In this document: piece by piece, positions 35,062-43,313 of the stretch
Layout: every line of letters starts with the position of its first letter
How positions within the stretch are numbered: the stretch's first letter is position 1
Assembly: GCA_023425865.1 (NCBI GenBank)
Contig: JAFABV010000096.1
Span: 1-62,495, forward strand
Direction of reading: 5' to 3'
DNA: 62,495 bases
Source of the DNA: Bacteroidota bacterium
Lineage (GTDB): Bacteria; Bacteroidota; Bacteroidia; Bacteroidales; Bacteroidaceae
Notes under the pieces: generated by a model
What the model saw: the letters and a program-made list of their open reading frames with translations, nothing else
The model's database searches: none
Told to the model about the DNA's origin: nothing
Translations under genes and position numbers: made by a program

Positions 35062-36000
35062 TTAGTCCTGATTGTCTTTACGATATTCGCTTGGGGTCAT
35101 GCCCACCTGCTTCTTAAAGAACCGGGTGAAATGCTGTTGGGACGAAAAGCCGTTTTCAAAGGCTATCTCCTGAAAGGTGCGCTGGGTGTTGAGCAACTCA
35201 CGTTTCACGGTCTCAGCTTTTTTCTGATCGATGATTTGCTTGGGAGACATGCCCGACACGCGGTGAGTGACTTGTGCAAGATAACGGCTACTCACGTTGA
35301 GTAGGTCAGCGTAGAAGTTGACATCCTGAAACTGATGCGCTTGCTCAGTAACTCTCTGAATAAAGAGGTTATATAGCTCGCCGCCCCGTCCTTGAAGATT
35401 CATGAGCTTGCTGCGCTGTACCTGAATGTACTCATCGGCTTTGCGCAACGCCTCTCCCATGGCACAGCCTTGACAGAGGTAGGCAGCAACGGCCGAAGCA
35501 AAACTGTTGGATATGCCGTGTAGAGACTGGTCGTTGAGCACGTAGAACTTGTCATTGGGTAGCGCTTGAGACATAGATTCGCGCTGTCGCACAATCACCA
35601 GAGAGCACAGGGGTAAAAGTTGTTGTACTATTTGCTCCCTGACAGCCGCCGACATGATTTCCTCACCGTTGGTCGATCGTGTAATCGAGTCGTAAATGAT
35701 ATATTTGGGTTGGTACTTGCATAAGAGCTGTACGATGATGCTCAGCGTCTCTACATTTCTGATCATACCCACTTTTACCACCATCGGGTTAGCGTCGTTG
35801 ATGACCGCTTCCACCTGCCCCCTCACCACGTCGGCTGGTAGGTCGTAGAAGCTCTGAATGCCCAGGCTGTTTTGCACTGTGATGGAGGTGACTGCCGTCA
35901 AGGCATAGCACCCCATTCCGGTGATGGTTTTCATGTCGGCTTGTATGCCTGAACCACCGCCGCTGTCAGAGCCTGTGATGGTGAGAATGACATTCGACAT
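35062..36000 (-). CDS. ThiD/PdxK-like domain fused to AraC-type DNA-binding domain
   Basis: The 312-residue protein (start ATG at 36000, MSNVILTITGSDSGGGSG) joins two parts. Residues 1-200 match ribokinase-fold HMP(-P)/pyridoxal kinases: GSDSGGGSGIQAD (10-22), TVQN (41-44) and VVKVGMI (74-80). The ATP-side segment before the C-terminal motif is much shorter than in ThiD, and the anion-hole GTGCT is replaced by GISNS (162-166), so phosphorylation is unlikely. Residues about 215-312 form a complete two-HTH AraC domain (YLAQVTHRVSGMSPKQIID; FENGFSSQQHFTRFFKKQVG). It sits 24 bases upstream of pdxS. I infer a vitamin B6 or pyrimidine-precursor-sensing regulator of pdxST. Confidence 0.85.
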   Translation of the reverse strand: MSNVILTITGSDSGGGSGIQADMKTITGMGCYALTAVTSITVQNSLGIQSFYDLPADVVRGQVEAVINDANPMVVKVGMIRNVETLSIIVQLLCKYQPKYIIYDSITRSTNGEEIMSAAVREQIVQQLLPLCSLVIVRQRESMSQALPNDKFYVLNDQSLHGISNSFASAVAAYLCQGCAMGEALRKADEYIQVQRSKLMNLQGRGGELYNLFIQRVTEQAHQFQDVNFYADLLNVSSRYLAQVTHRVSGMSPKQIIDQKKAETVKRELLNTQRTFQEIAFENGFSSQQHFTRFFKKQVGMTPSEYRKDNQD

Positions 36001-36123
36001 GTGTTGTGTATCGTAAATTTGATTGCAAAGAAACAGAAATAGACAGAAAAACCCAAAGTTTTGTTCTGATAATGACAAGGAAAACGAAACTTTGGGTAAA
36101 TTTTAGAGTATATCAATAAGGGC

Positions 36124-36507
36124 CTATTCGTGGGTCACTGTTTTTCCCGCGGCATCCCATGCCATGATGCCACCGTCTAAGTTGAAGACTTTATAATGGG
36201 CCTTGACAAGTTGTTGCGCCGCCATCATGCTACGCTTTCCCGAACGGCAATAAATGGCCACGGGCTTCTTTTTGTCGATTGTCGTCACGACTTGCTCCAA
36301 AAAATCGGGTTGGTAGACGTCGATGTTTTTCGCGCCGGGAATAAACCCGTCCGAAAATTCTTCGGCCGTACGTACATCCAGAACCTGAACATCCTGAGTG
36401 TTGACAAGGGTTTCAAACTGGTTGACATCTGCATTTTCAATTGAGGTGCTTTTGCAGCCGCCAAGGATACTAAATGCTCCAAACATAGCTAATATTGTTT
36501 TTTTCAT
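36124..36507 (-). CDS. Rhodanese-domain lipoprotein
   Basis: The 127-residue protein has a lipoprotein signal (LGGC, Cys18) and one rhodanese domain with the active-site loop CRSGKRS (Cys87). The flanking LDVRTAEEFSDGFIPGAKNI and LDGGIMAWD patterns are also present. It could transfer sulfane sulfur or buffer thiols in the periplasm; the physiological partner is unknown. It lies 123 bases upstream of the ThiD-like/AraC gene in the same direction, so co-transcription with the pdx genes is possible but not certain. Confidence 0.88.
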   Translation of the reverse strand: MKKTILAMFGAFSILGGCKSTSIENADVNQFETLVNTQDVQVLDVRTAEEFSDGFIPGAKNIDVYQPDFLEQVVTTIDKKKPVAIYCRSGKRSMMAAQQLVKAHYKVFNLDGGIMAWDAAGKTVTHE

Positions 36508-36650
36508 TTGTTACTGTTAAGAGTTGCCCCCCCGCTTAGCTAAAGGGGCTTAACCATTAAATTATTCATGGACAAATATACGATTATTTTTATAAGAACA
36601 GAACGGCGAACGAAAATAATTATAGCAGTTGGCCATGAATAACGATTGGA

Positions 36651-36713
36651 GGGGTGCCCGTTTCTTCATGATATTCAGACATCTCCGGCGCATGAATACC
36701 GGGTGGCATCCCC
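36651..36713. repeat. Long imperfect inverted repeat in a divergent promoter region
   Basis: The left arm (36651-36670; GGGGTGCCCG then TTCTTCATG) pairs with the right arm (36691-36713; CATGAATACC then GGGTGGCATCCCC), with two small bulges and a 20-base loop. There is no T tract, so it is not an ordinary terminator. Confidence 0.55.
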
Positions 36714-36772
36714 TAAGTTATGTCAATATGATTAGATACAAAGAATTTATTTTTAAAAATAATCCAATTAAG

Positions 36773-36805
36773 TTTGTGCACTTGTTGAAAAAATCCTTAA
36801 ATTTG
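36773..36805 (+). promoter_or_regulatory. Promoter of the DUF4492-cydAB operon
   Basis: TTTG (36773-36776), 21 bases, TAAATTTG (36798-36805). Start near 36811, about 20 bases before the GTG at 36831. Confidence 0.7.
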
Positions 36806-36830
36806 CAACAAAACATCAATAAGCATTATC

Positions 36831-37064
36831 GTGAAGAAACATCGTATACAAAAGTTTGCGAGTGATGCCTTTCATCTATATTATGATGGCTTTCGCAATA
36901 TGACATTGGGCAAGACGCTCTGGACAGTGATATTGGTGAAGTTGTTCATTATGTTTGCTATCTTGAAAGTCTTCTTTTTTCCCAATTTTATTCATGAGAA
37001 CTCAGCAAAGGGGCAAGAGCCCGAGTTCGTTTCGAAACAGATTTTGGGTCGTTCGGCAGAATAA
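36831..37064 (+). CDS. DUF4492 small membrane protein of the cytochrome bd operon
   Basis: The 77-residue protein starts with GTG at 36831 (KKHRIQKFASDAFHLYYDGF) and has one hydrophobic helix (LWTVILVKLFIMFAILKVFFF). DUF4492 genes regularly precede cydA in Bacteroidetes, and cydA follows here after 20 bases. The position and single-helix topology suggest an accessory subunit or assembly factor of cytochrome bd, like CydX in proteobacteria. That function is inferred; there is no sequence similarity to CydX that I can see. Confidence 0.85.
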   Translation: MKKHRIQKFASDAFHLYYDGFRNMTLGKTLWTVILVKLFIMFAILKVFFFPNFIHENSAKGQEPEFVSKQILGRSAE

Positions 37065-37084
37065 TTAAACAAACCTATTAATAT

Positions 37085-38674
37085 ATGTTGAATCTCTTAT
37101 TAGACATTTCATCGTCGACGGTCGACTGGTCAAGAGCCCAGTTTGCGTTGACCGCGATTTATCACTGGCTGTTTGTTCCCATGACTTTGGGTATGGCCGT
37201 AGTGATGGGTATCGCTGAGACTTGTTATTATCGTACCAACAAAGCATTCTGGAAAGATGTGGCTAAATTTTGGCAGAAGTTGTTTGGTATCAATTTCGCC
37301 ATGGGTGTGGCCACGGGTATTATTCTTGAATTTGAGTTTGGTACCAACTGGAGCAACTACTCTTGGATGGTAGGCGACGTCTTTGGCGCCCCGTTGGCCA
37401 TCGAGGGTATCGTGGCATTCTTCATGGAGAGCACCTTTGTGGCCGTGATGTTCTTTGGTTGGGAAAAAGTGTCGCGAGGCTTCCATCTGGCATCCACCTG
37501 GTTGACCGGACTTGGTGCAACCATCTCTGCCTGGTGGATATTGGTGGCCAATGCTTGGATGCAATATCCGGTAGGACAAGAGTTCAACCCCGACACCATG
37601 CGCTTTGAGATGGTGTCGTTCCTCGACGTGGCCCTGTCGCCCGTTGCTGTCAACAAGTTCTTCCACACCGTCACTTCTTCATGGATTGTAGGCGCTGCCT
37701 TCGCCGTGGGGGTAAGTTGCTGGTATCTGCTAAAGAAACGCGAGGTGAAACTGGCCAAAGAGAGTATCAAGATCGCTGCTTCTGTGGGGCTTTTCGCCTC
37801 TTTGGTAACTGCCTATACCGGTGATGGTTCAGCCTATCAGGTGGCAAAGGTACAGCCTATGAAACTGGCTGCCATGGAGGGTCTTTACAATGGCGGCAAT
37901 AGTCAGGGACTAACTGTCGTGGCTGCCTTGAACCCTTTCACTCAGCCCGACTTTGAGAATGAGGTAGAGCCACCTTTCCGCATAGCATTGCCTAACGTGC
38001 TCTCATTTTTGGCCACCCGCACCGCCGATGGATATGTGCCAGGTGTAAACAATCTTATCAATGGCTATACGCGCCCGGATGGTACCAACGAGCCTTCGTA
38101 TGCTGAGAAAATTGAGCGTGGCAAAAAGGCTATTGTGGCATTGCAGGCTTACCGTCAGGCCATTGCAGGCAAGAAGGCTGGCGATGAACTTCCCGCCATG
38201 GCCAAGGCACAGCTGCCTATACTGAAGGAGAATATAAAGTATTTTGGCTATGGATATATTAAAGATGTGAACCACTTGGTACCCCATATCCCCATGACCT
38301 TCTGGGCTTTCCGTATCATGGTGGGCTTGGGTTGTGTATTTATACTGTTCTTTGCCTTGGCATTGTTCTTTGTATATAAGAAAGACATTGCTCAGATGCG
38401 TTGGATGCATGTCTTTGGACTTATCCTGATTCCTTTGGCTTATGTGGCCAGTGAGGCGGGATGGATTGTGGCTGAGATGGGCCGCCAGCCTTGGACCATA
38501 CAGGATATGTTGCCAGTGGGGGCTGCCGTTTCTGACATACCGTCTGGAAGTGTAGCGCTTACATTCTTTATCTTCCTGGTTCTTTTCACAACGATGTTGC
38601 TGGTTGAGATCAATATTCTGATCAAGCAGATCAAGAAGGGACCGGAATATTCTACCGAGGTAGCTGAAAGTTAA
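37085..38674 (+). CDS. cydA: Cytochrome bd quinol oxidase subunit I
   Basis: The 529-residue inner-membrane subunit carries haems b558, b595 and d and oxidises quinol. The start MLNLLLDISSSTVDWSRAQF is typical. His27 (YHWLF) corresponds to the haem b595/d ligand, and the later FHTVTSSWIVG contains the b558 His. EFGTNWSNYSW and GAPLAIEGIVAFFMEST are conserved helices with the acidic proton/haem residues. The periplasmic Q-loop region (about 240-330) is followed by RIMVGLG, with the Met ligand. It enables microaerobic respiration in an otherwise anaerobic group. Confidence 0.96.
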   Translation: MLNLLLDISSSTVDWSRAQFALTAIYHWLFVPMTLGMAVVMGIAETCYYRTNKAFWKDVAKFWQKLFGINFAMGVATGIILEFEFGTNWSNYSWMVGDVFGAPLAIEGIVAFFMESTFVAVMFFGWEKVSRGFHLASTWLTGLGATISAWWILVANAWMQYPVGQEFNPDTMRFEMVSFLDVALSPVAVNKFFHTVTSSWIVGAAFAVGVSCWYLLKKREVKLAKESIKIAASVGLFASLVTAYTGDGSAYQVAKVQPMKLAAMEGLYNGGNSQGLTVVAALNPFTQPDFENEVEPPFRIALPNVLSFLATRTADGYVPGVNNLINGYTRPDGTNEPSYAEKIERGKKAIVALQAYRQAIAGKKAGDELPAMAKAQLPILKENIKYFGYGYIKDVNHLVPHIPMTFWAFRIMVGLGCVFILFFALALFFVYKKDIAQMRWMHVFGLILIPLAYVASEAGWIVAEMGRQPWTIQDMLPVGAAVSDIPSGSVALTFFIFLVLFTTMLLVEINILIKQIKKGPEYSTEVAES

Positions 38675-38699
38675 TCACATCATTAAAAAACAATAGATT

Positions 38700-39842
38700 A
38701 TGACATACGAATTTTTGCAGTCCTATTGGTGGTTCATTATCTCCTTGTTGGGTGCTATCCTCGTGTTCCTGATGTTTGTGCAGGGTGCAAATAGCATGAT
38801 CTTTGAGTTGGGTAAGACCCCGGAAGAGCGTCGACTGCTCATTAACTCCACTGGTCGCAAGTGGGAGTTTACATTCACGACCTTGGTCACTTTTGGCGGT
38901 GCCTTCTTCGCGTCTTTCCCACTGTTCTATAGTACCAGCTTTGGCGGTGCTTATTGGATTTGGATGATTATTCTCTTCTCGTTTGTGATTCAGGGTGTGA
39001 GTTACGAGTTTCAAAACAAGTTAGGCAACTTCCTTGGTCCAAAGACTTTTCAGGTGTGCTTGGTAATCAATGGCGTGGTAGGTCCATTGTTGCTTGGTGG
39101 AGCGGTGGCTACATTCTTCAATGGCAGCAACTTCTTGATTGACAAGGGCAACATGATGACAACGATGCAGCCGGTTATCAGCCGTTGGGCCAATGGTAGC
39201 AATGGCTTAGACGCTTTGCTCGATGTGTGGAATCTGGTATTTGGCGTAGCCGTATTCTTGCTGGCCCGCGTTTTGGGTATGCTATATACCTTTAATAATA
39301 TCAACGATGAAATTTTGCGCACTCGTATTCGCAAGCAGCTGCTTTATCATGCGGTGGCATTTCTGGTATTCTTCTTGGCGTTCCTCGTTCGCACATTGTT
39401 GAAAGACGGCTTTGCCTACGATCCTGCTACTGGGGTTATTCTCATGGAATCGAATAAGTACTTTCACAACCTTGTAGACATGTGGTACCTCACAGTTGTA
39501 CTGCTTGTCGGTGTGGTGTTGCTTCTTTTTGGTCTGGCCAAGACGCTCTTTACCACCAATTATATCCATGGAATCTGGCCTGCGGCTGCGGGTGTCATCC
39601 TCGTGGTGTTGGTGCTTCTGCTCTTTGCCGGTTGGAACAACACGGCCTATTATCCGTCTACCGCCGACCTCCAGAGCTCACTCACCATCCGCAACAGCAG
39701 CAGCAGTGAGTTCACTCTGCGCACGATGTTCTACGTGTCTCTCCTCGTGCCAGTAATTGTTGCCTATACGTCATACGCTTGGTGGTCTATCGACAAGAAA
39801 AAACTCGACCGTAAGGAGATTAGTGAGGGTGAGGCATATTAG
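38700..39842 (+). CDS. cydB: Cytochrome bd quinol oxidase subunit II
   Basis: The 380-residue partner of CydA has eight or nine hydrophobic helices and lies 25 bases downstream. FLQSYWWFIISLLGAILVFL at the start, GANSMIFELGKTPEERRLL, and GWNNTAYYPS near the C-terminus fit CydB of Bacteroidetes. It stabilises the haem-bearing subunit and the dimer. A very strong bidirectional terminator follows. Confidence 0.95.
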   Translation: MTYEFLQSYWWFIISLLGAILVFLMFVQGANSMIFELGKTPEERRLLINSTGRKWEFTFTTLVTFGGAFFASFPLFYSTSFGGAYWIWMIILFSFVIQGVSYEFQNKLGNFLGPKTFQVCLVINGVVGPLLLGGAVATFFNGSNFLIDKGNMMTTMQPVISRWANGSNGLDALLDVWNLVFGVAVFLLARVLGMLYTFNNINDEILRTRIRKQLLYHAVAFLVFFLAFLVRTLLKDGFAYDPATGVILMESNKYFHNLVDMWYLTVVLLVGVVLLLFGLAKTLFTTNYIHGIWPAAAGVILVVLVLLLFAGWNNTAYYPSTADLQSSLTIRNSSSSEFTLRTMFYVSLLVPVIVAYTSYAWWSIDKKKLDRKEISEGEAY

Positions 39843-39881
39843 TTGCCAGTTTTCTGTCTTCGTGTAGGCCAGCTATTGCTG

Positions 39882-39955
39882 AAAAGAAAGACAGGGTAAC
39901 AAAAAACTTAGCACCAAACGTTGTCTAAGTCTTTTGTTACCCTGTCTTTCTTTTT
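39882..39955. terminator. Strong bidirectional terminator
   Basis: The arms AAAAGAAAGACAGGGTAACAAAA (39882-39904, given here by position, 23 bases on each side) pair perfectly with 39932-39954. Inside is a second stem ACTTAG/CTAAGT. Both flanks end in T or A runs, serving cydAB and the convergent DUF2807 gene. Confidence 0.92.
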
Positions 39956-39974
39956 GTGTTTTGTAGTATAAGGC

Positions 39975-40661
39975 TTACTGTTGTATGCTTAGCTCGTCGG
40001 TATCAATATGCCCCGAGCCTTGTATGGTTTTGTTAAGTCTTTGCACCTTGCCCGTCAGTGTAATGTTGCCAACTCCCTGCAACAGGCAATCTACCACTCC
40101 AGAGTTGTGGAGATCAAGCTCAACATTACCAATGCCTTTGAGTAAGACATCTGCCCGTTGGGTTGTAAGTCCGTTTACTTCAACATTGCCTGTTCCCACA
40201 AGCGTAACGTGCATGACATCGCAAATCACCTTGTCAAATTCAATATTGCCTATGCCCTTAAGGAAAATATCCAATGTGTCAGTGTCGATAGGCTTGTCCA
40301 CCTCGAAACTTCCGGCACCCTCAATTCGTACGCTGATGAGGTCTGGTGATGTGATATATAGGGTAGGCGTGTGTTGTCTTCCTATCTTGAAATCTTTGAT
40401 CTCATTCTGAGTGTTGATTTTTAAGGTCGTGCCCTCGAAAGCTGTAGTCACGTTTTTTACTTCACTTTCATTTCCTACTACCTTTATACTATAGGTATCG
40501 CCCTGAACAAATTTAATGTTGCATAGCGTTTTCATCTCAATTTTGTCGAAAGGCCTTGAGTGCCTCACACTGGTCACTTCTTTGGCTTTGTCTTTGCCGA
40601 TGTTGAAGTGACATGCCGACAGCAGTAAAATGGCGACGGCCATGAATAGGAGTTTTTTCAT
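39975..40661 (-). CDS. DUF2807 (head GIN domain) lipoprotein
   Basis: With the ATG at 40661 the protein is 228 residues with a lipoprotein signal (LLSAC, Cys17). The remainder is a beta-helix of repeated short strands (IEGAGSFEV, LKGIGNIEF, LVGTGNVEV, LKGIGNVELD, LQGVGNITL), the hallmark of DUF2807. An upstream in-frame ATG at 40751 would place 30 unconserved residues before the signal peptide and is rejected. Function is unknown; such proteins are envelope lipoproteins of Bacteroidetes. Confidence 0.87.
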   Translation of the reverse strand: MKKLLFMAVAILLLSACHFNIGKDKAKEVTSVRHSRPFDKIEMKTLCNIKFVQGDTYSIKVVGNESEVKNVTTAFEGTTLKINTQNEIKDFKIGRQHTPTLYITSPDLISVRIEGAGSFEVDKPIDTDTLDIFLKGIGNIEFDKVICDVMHVTLVGTGNVEVNGLTTQRADVLLKGIGNVELDLHNSGVVDCLLQGVGNITLTGKVQRLNKTIQGSGHIDTDELSIQQ

Positions 40662-40846
40662 CGTTACAGTTTTATTATGATTGTTGCTAATTGGACGTAG
40701 CGGTTCTCCATTAGGTTGCATTTTGGGGATTGTAACAGCAAAAAACACCATATCCAGTGTTTGTAAAGCGGTTTTTATTCTTCTTTTTATGCTTGCAAAT
40801 GCGCAAAAATATGAATTTGGTGGCGGTGATATTTGATTTTTATTCG

Positions 40847-40854
40847 TATCTTTG
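40847..40854 (+). promoter_or_regulatory. -7 element of cysE
   Basis: TATCTTTG lies 25 bases before the cysE ATG; no well-spaced -33 TTTG. Confidence 0.5.
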
Positions 40855-40878
40855 CCTCAATAATATTGATACAGAGAG

Positions 40879-41769
40879 ATGAGCACTCATAAATTGACTC
40901 ATGTGTTGACTGGGACGGTAGACCGGTTGTCCCAGCCGGAATCCCTAAAAGGCTTGTTTCATCAGCATCGTGACGGATACCCATTGCCTTCAAGCGCAGC
41001 TCTTGAAGAAATTGTGCAGTTATCTCGTGCCATACTTTTTCCTGGCTATTTTGGCAAATCGCAGGTTAACATCAAAACCATCAAGTTTCAGATAGGTGTT
41101 GATGTTGAACGCTTGCACCAGCTCCTCAGTGAGCAGGTGCTGGCCGGTCTTTGCTTTGGTGATGAACCTGGGGAGATGGAAAACCTTCCTGCCCTGAAGG
41201 CCGAGGCATCGGATATAGCCGGGCAGCTTATCGCCCGTTTGCCCGATGTAAGGCATATACTCTCTACAGATATTACCGCTGCTTATAATGGTGATCCTGC
41301 GGCAACGAGCTTCTCTGAAATCCTGTCATGCTATCCGGTCATCAAGACGCTGACTATATTCAGGATAGCGCATGAACTTTTTTTATTGGGTGTGCCCCTC
41401 ATTCCTCGCATGATGGCTGAGATGGCCCATTCAGAGACGGGAATCGATATTCATCCCGGTGCCACTATCGGTGAGTATTTCACCATTGATCATGGCACGG
41501 GAGTGGTGATAGGGGAGACCTGTATCATTGGTAAGAATGTGAAACTCTACCAGGGTGTAACTTTAGGTGCCAGGAGTTTCCCACTCGACGACGATGGTAA
41601 TCCCATCAAGGGCATAGCCCGTCATCCTATTATCGAGGATGATGTGGTGATTTATGCCAATGCTACAGTACTGGGACGCATCACGATTGGCAAAGGTTGT
41701 GTCGTAGGCGCCAATACGTGGGTGATGGAGGATATGGCTCCGTCAACAAGGAAATACAATAGGAATTAA
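40879..41769 (+). CDS. cysE: Serine O-acetyltransferase
   Basis: The 296-residue enzyme acetylates serine with acetyl-CoA to give O-acetylserine for cysteine synthesis. An N-terminal helical SAT domain (SEILSCYPVIKTLTIFRIAHELFLLG marks its end) leads into the left-handed beta-helix with hexapeptide repeats. HPGATIGEYFTIDHGTGVVIGE, with catalytic His and Asp, KLYQGVTLGARSF, and HPIIEDDVVIYANATVLG make up that helix. It has no long feedback-inhibition tail. The methyltransferase gene follows after 29 bases in the same direction. Confidence 0.94.
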   Translation: MSTHKLTHVLTGTVDRLSQPESLKGLFHQHRDGYPLPSSAALEEIVQLSRAILFPGYFGKSQVNIKTIKFQIGVDVERLHQLLSEQVLAGLCFGDEPGEMENLPALKAEASDIAGQLIARLPDVRHILSTDITAAYNGDPAATSFSEILSCYPVIKTLTIFRIAHELFLLGVPLIPRMMAEMAHSETGIDIHPGATIGEYFTIDHGTGVVIGETCIIGKNVKLYQGVTLGARSFPLDDDGNPIKGIARHPIIEDDVVIYANATVLGRITIGKGCVVGANTWVMEDMAPSTRKYNRN

Positions 41770-41798
41770 TCGCATTTATCATTTAGCAATTCAATAAA

Positions 41799-43313
41799 AT
41801 GGAATTTGAACTCATCGCCAAGACATTTATGGGACTCGAGCCTGTTTTGGCACAAGAGCTTACCCACTTGGGTGCAAACAACGTACAGATCGGTAGACGC
41901 ATGGTCTCGTTCACTGGAGATAAGGAAATGATGTACCGTGCCAATTTTCAACTGCACACCGCCATACGCATCCTCAAACCTATCAAGCGTTTCAAGGCAA
42001 AATCGGCTGAAGACGTATATGACGAGGTGCAGAAGATTGACTGGAGTGAATATATAGAGAAGGGAAAGACCTTCTCTGTAGACACTGTGGTTTATTCTGA
42101 TGAGTTCCGTAATTCTCGTTTTGTCACTTACAAGGTTAAGGATGCCATTGTCGACCAGTTTCGAACCAAGACTGGCGACCGTCCCAATATTTCTGTGAGT
42201 AACCCTGATATTCGCTTGCATATTCATATTGCCGAAGACGATGCCACGTTGTGTCTCGACTCCAGTGGTGAGAGCCTGCATCGCCGAGGTTATCGTCAGG
42301 AGAGCGTAGAGGCTCCACTGAACGAAGTGTTGGCAGCGGGAATGATTCTGATGTCGGGATGGAAGGGTGAGACTGATTTCATTGATCCCATGTGTGGTTC
42401 TGGTACATTGCTTGTTGAAGCTGCTTTGATAGCCCGCAATATCTCACCTGGCGTGTTCCGCAAGGAATTTGCTTTTGAGAAATGGCCTGATTTTGATCAG
42501 GAACTCTTCGATAGCATTTACAATGATGATTCGCAAGAACGCGAATTTGAACATCATATCTATGGTTACGACATCGATATGAAAGCGGTAAATACCGCCC
42601 GTCTCAATGTCAAGGCTGCTGGCCTGACCAATGAGATTACGGTAGAGCAACAAGACTTCAAGGACTTTAAGAAGCCTGCCAACAAGAGCATCATCATCAC
42701 CAATCCTCCCTATGGCGAACGCATCTCTACCCCTAACCTCTTAGGCACTTATAAGATGATAGGTGAACGGCTCAAACATGAGTTTGGTGGTAACGAAGCT
42801 TGGATATTAAGTTATCGTGAAGAATGTTTTGAGCAGATTGGCCTGAAGCCCAGTATCAAGATTCCTGTATACAATGGTAGTTTGGAGTGCGAGTATCGCA
42901 AGTACACCATGTTCGATGGTAAGATGCGTGAGTTCAGGCAAGACGGCGGTATAGTAAAGACCGAGGCGGAGAAGAAGGAGATGGCTCAGAAGTACCGCTT
43001 CAAGAAGATGCGTGAATTTAAGGAGCGCATTGAGGCCAATGCAGCCAATCAGGACGCTGATATACGCTCATTTAAGTTCCATTCGTTTGAGTCGTCACGC
43101 ACTAATTTCGACCATAGAGATGACAGTCGTAATGATGGCCGTAAGGGACGTCGCGACTTTGGCGACAGTGGTAAGGGTCGTGGTAGAGACGATTTCAAGT
43201 CACGTCGTCGCGACGATGATTATAAGCCCCGTGGAGGCAAGGGCTTCAAAGGAGGCGACCGTCATAGTGGTGGCAAGTTTGGAAAGAATAGACGTTTTGA
43301 AGATGAAGATTAA
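41799..43313 (+). CDS. THUMP-domain 23S rRNA (guanine-N2) methyltransferase, RlmL N-domain type
   Basis: The 504-residue protein has an N-terminal THUMP region (about 50-160) and a Rossmann methyltransferase: DPMCGSGTLLVEAALIARN for SAM binding, YGYDIDMKAV, and the catalytic NPPYGERI. It resembles the N-terminal half of E. coli RlmL (m2G2445); the RlmK half is missing, as in other Bacteroidetes. The last 75 residues (about 430-504) are a low-complexity tail of Arg, Asp, Gly, Lys and Ser (RDD, GGKGFKGG repeats), probably disordered and RNA-binding. The last 11 bases overlap the start of the downstream peptidase gene. Confidence 0.9.
   Translation: MEFELIAKTFMGLEPVLAQELTHLGANNVQIGRRMVSFTGDKEMMYRANFQLHTAIRILKPIKRFKAKSAEDVYDEVQKIDWSEYIEKGKTFSVDTVVYSDEFRNSRFVTYKVKDAIVDQFRTKTGDRPNISVSNPDIRLHIHIAEDDATLCLDSSGESLHRRGYRQESVEAPLNEVLAAGMILMSGWKGETDFIDPMCGSGTLLVEAALIARNISPGVFRKEFAFEKWPDFDQELFDSIYNDDSQEREFEHHIYGYDIDMKAVNTARLNVKAAGLTNEITVEQQDFKDFKKPANKSIIITNPPYGERISTPNLLGTYKMIGERLKHEFGGNEAWILSYREECFEQIGLKPSIKIPVYNGSLECEYRKYTMFDGKMREFRQDGGIVKTEAEKKEMAQKYRFKKMREFKERIEANAANQDADIRSFKFHSFESSRTNFDHRDDSRNDGRKGRRDFGDSGKGRGRDDFKSRRRDDDYKPRGGKGFKGGDRHSGGKFGKNRRFEDED

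Larger units (their letters stand above)
36508..36830. other. 323-bp divergent intergenic region (rhodanese / cyd operon)
   Basis: It holds a minus-strand -7 element TATATTTG (36580-36573) for the rhodanese gene, a long imperfect inverted repeat (36651-36713) and the plus-strand promoter of the DUF4492-cydAB operon (36773-36805). A GC-rich hairpin (GCCCC/GGGGC near 36523-36550) falls in the predicted rhodanese leader. Confidence 0.65.

Noticed and set aside
43012..43302. N-terminal extension of the S9B peptidase frame
   Set aside because: It lies inside the methyltransferase tail-coding region and encodes a Val/Thr/Met-rich string before the true signal peptide at 43303.
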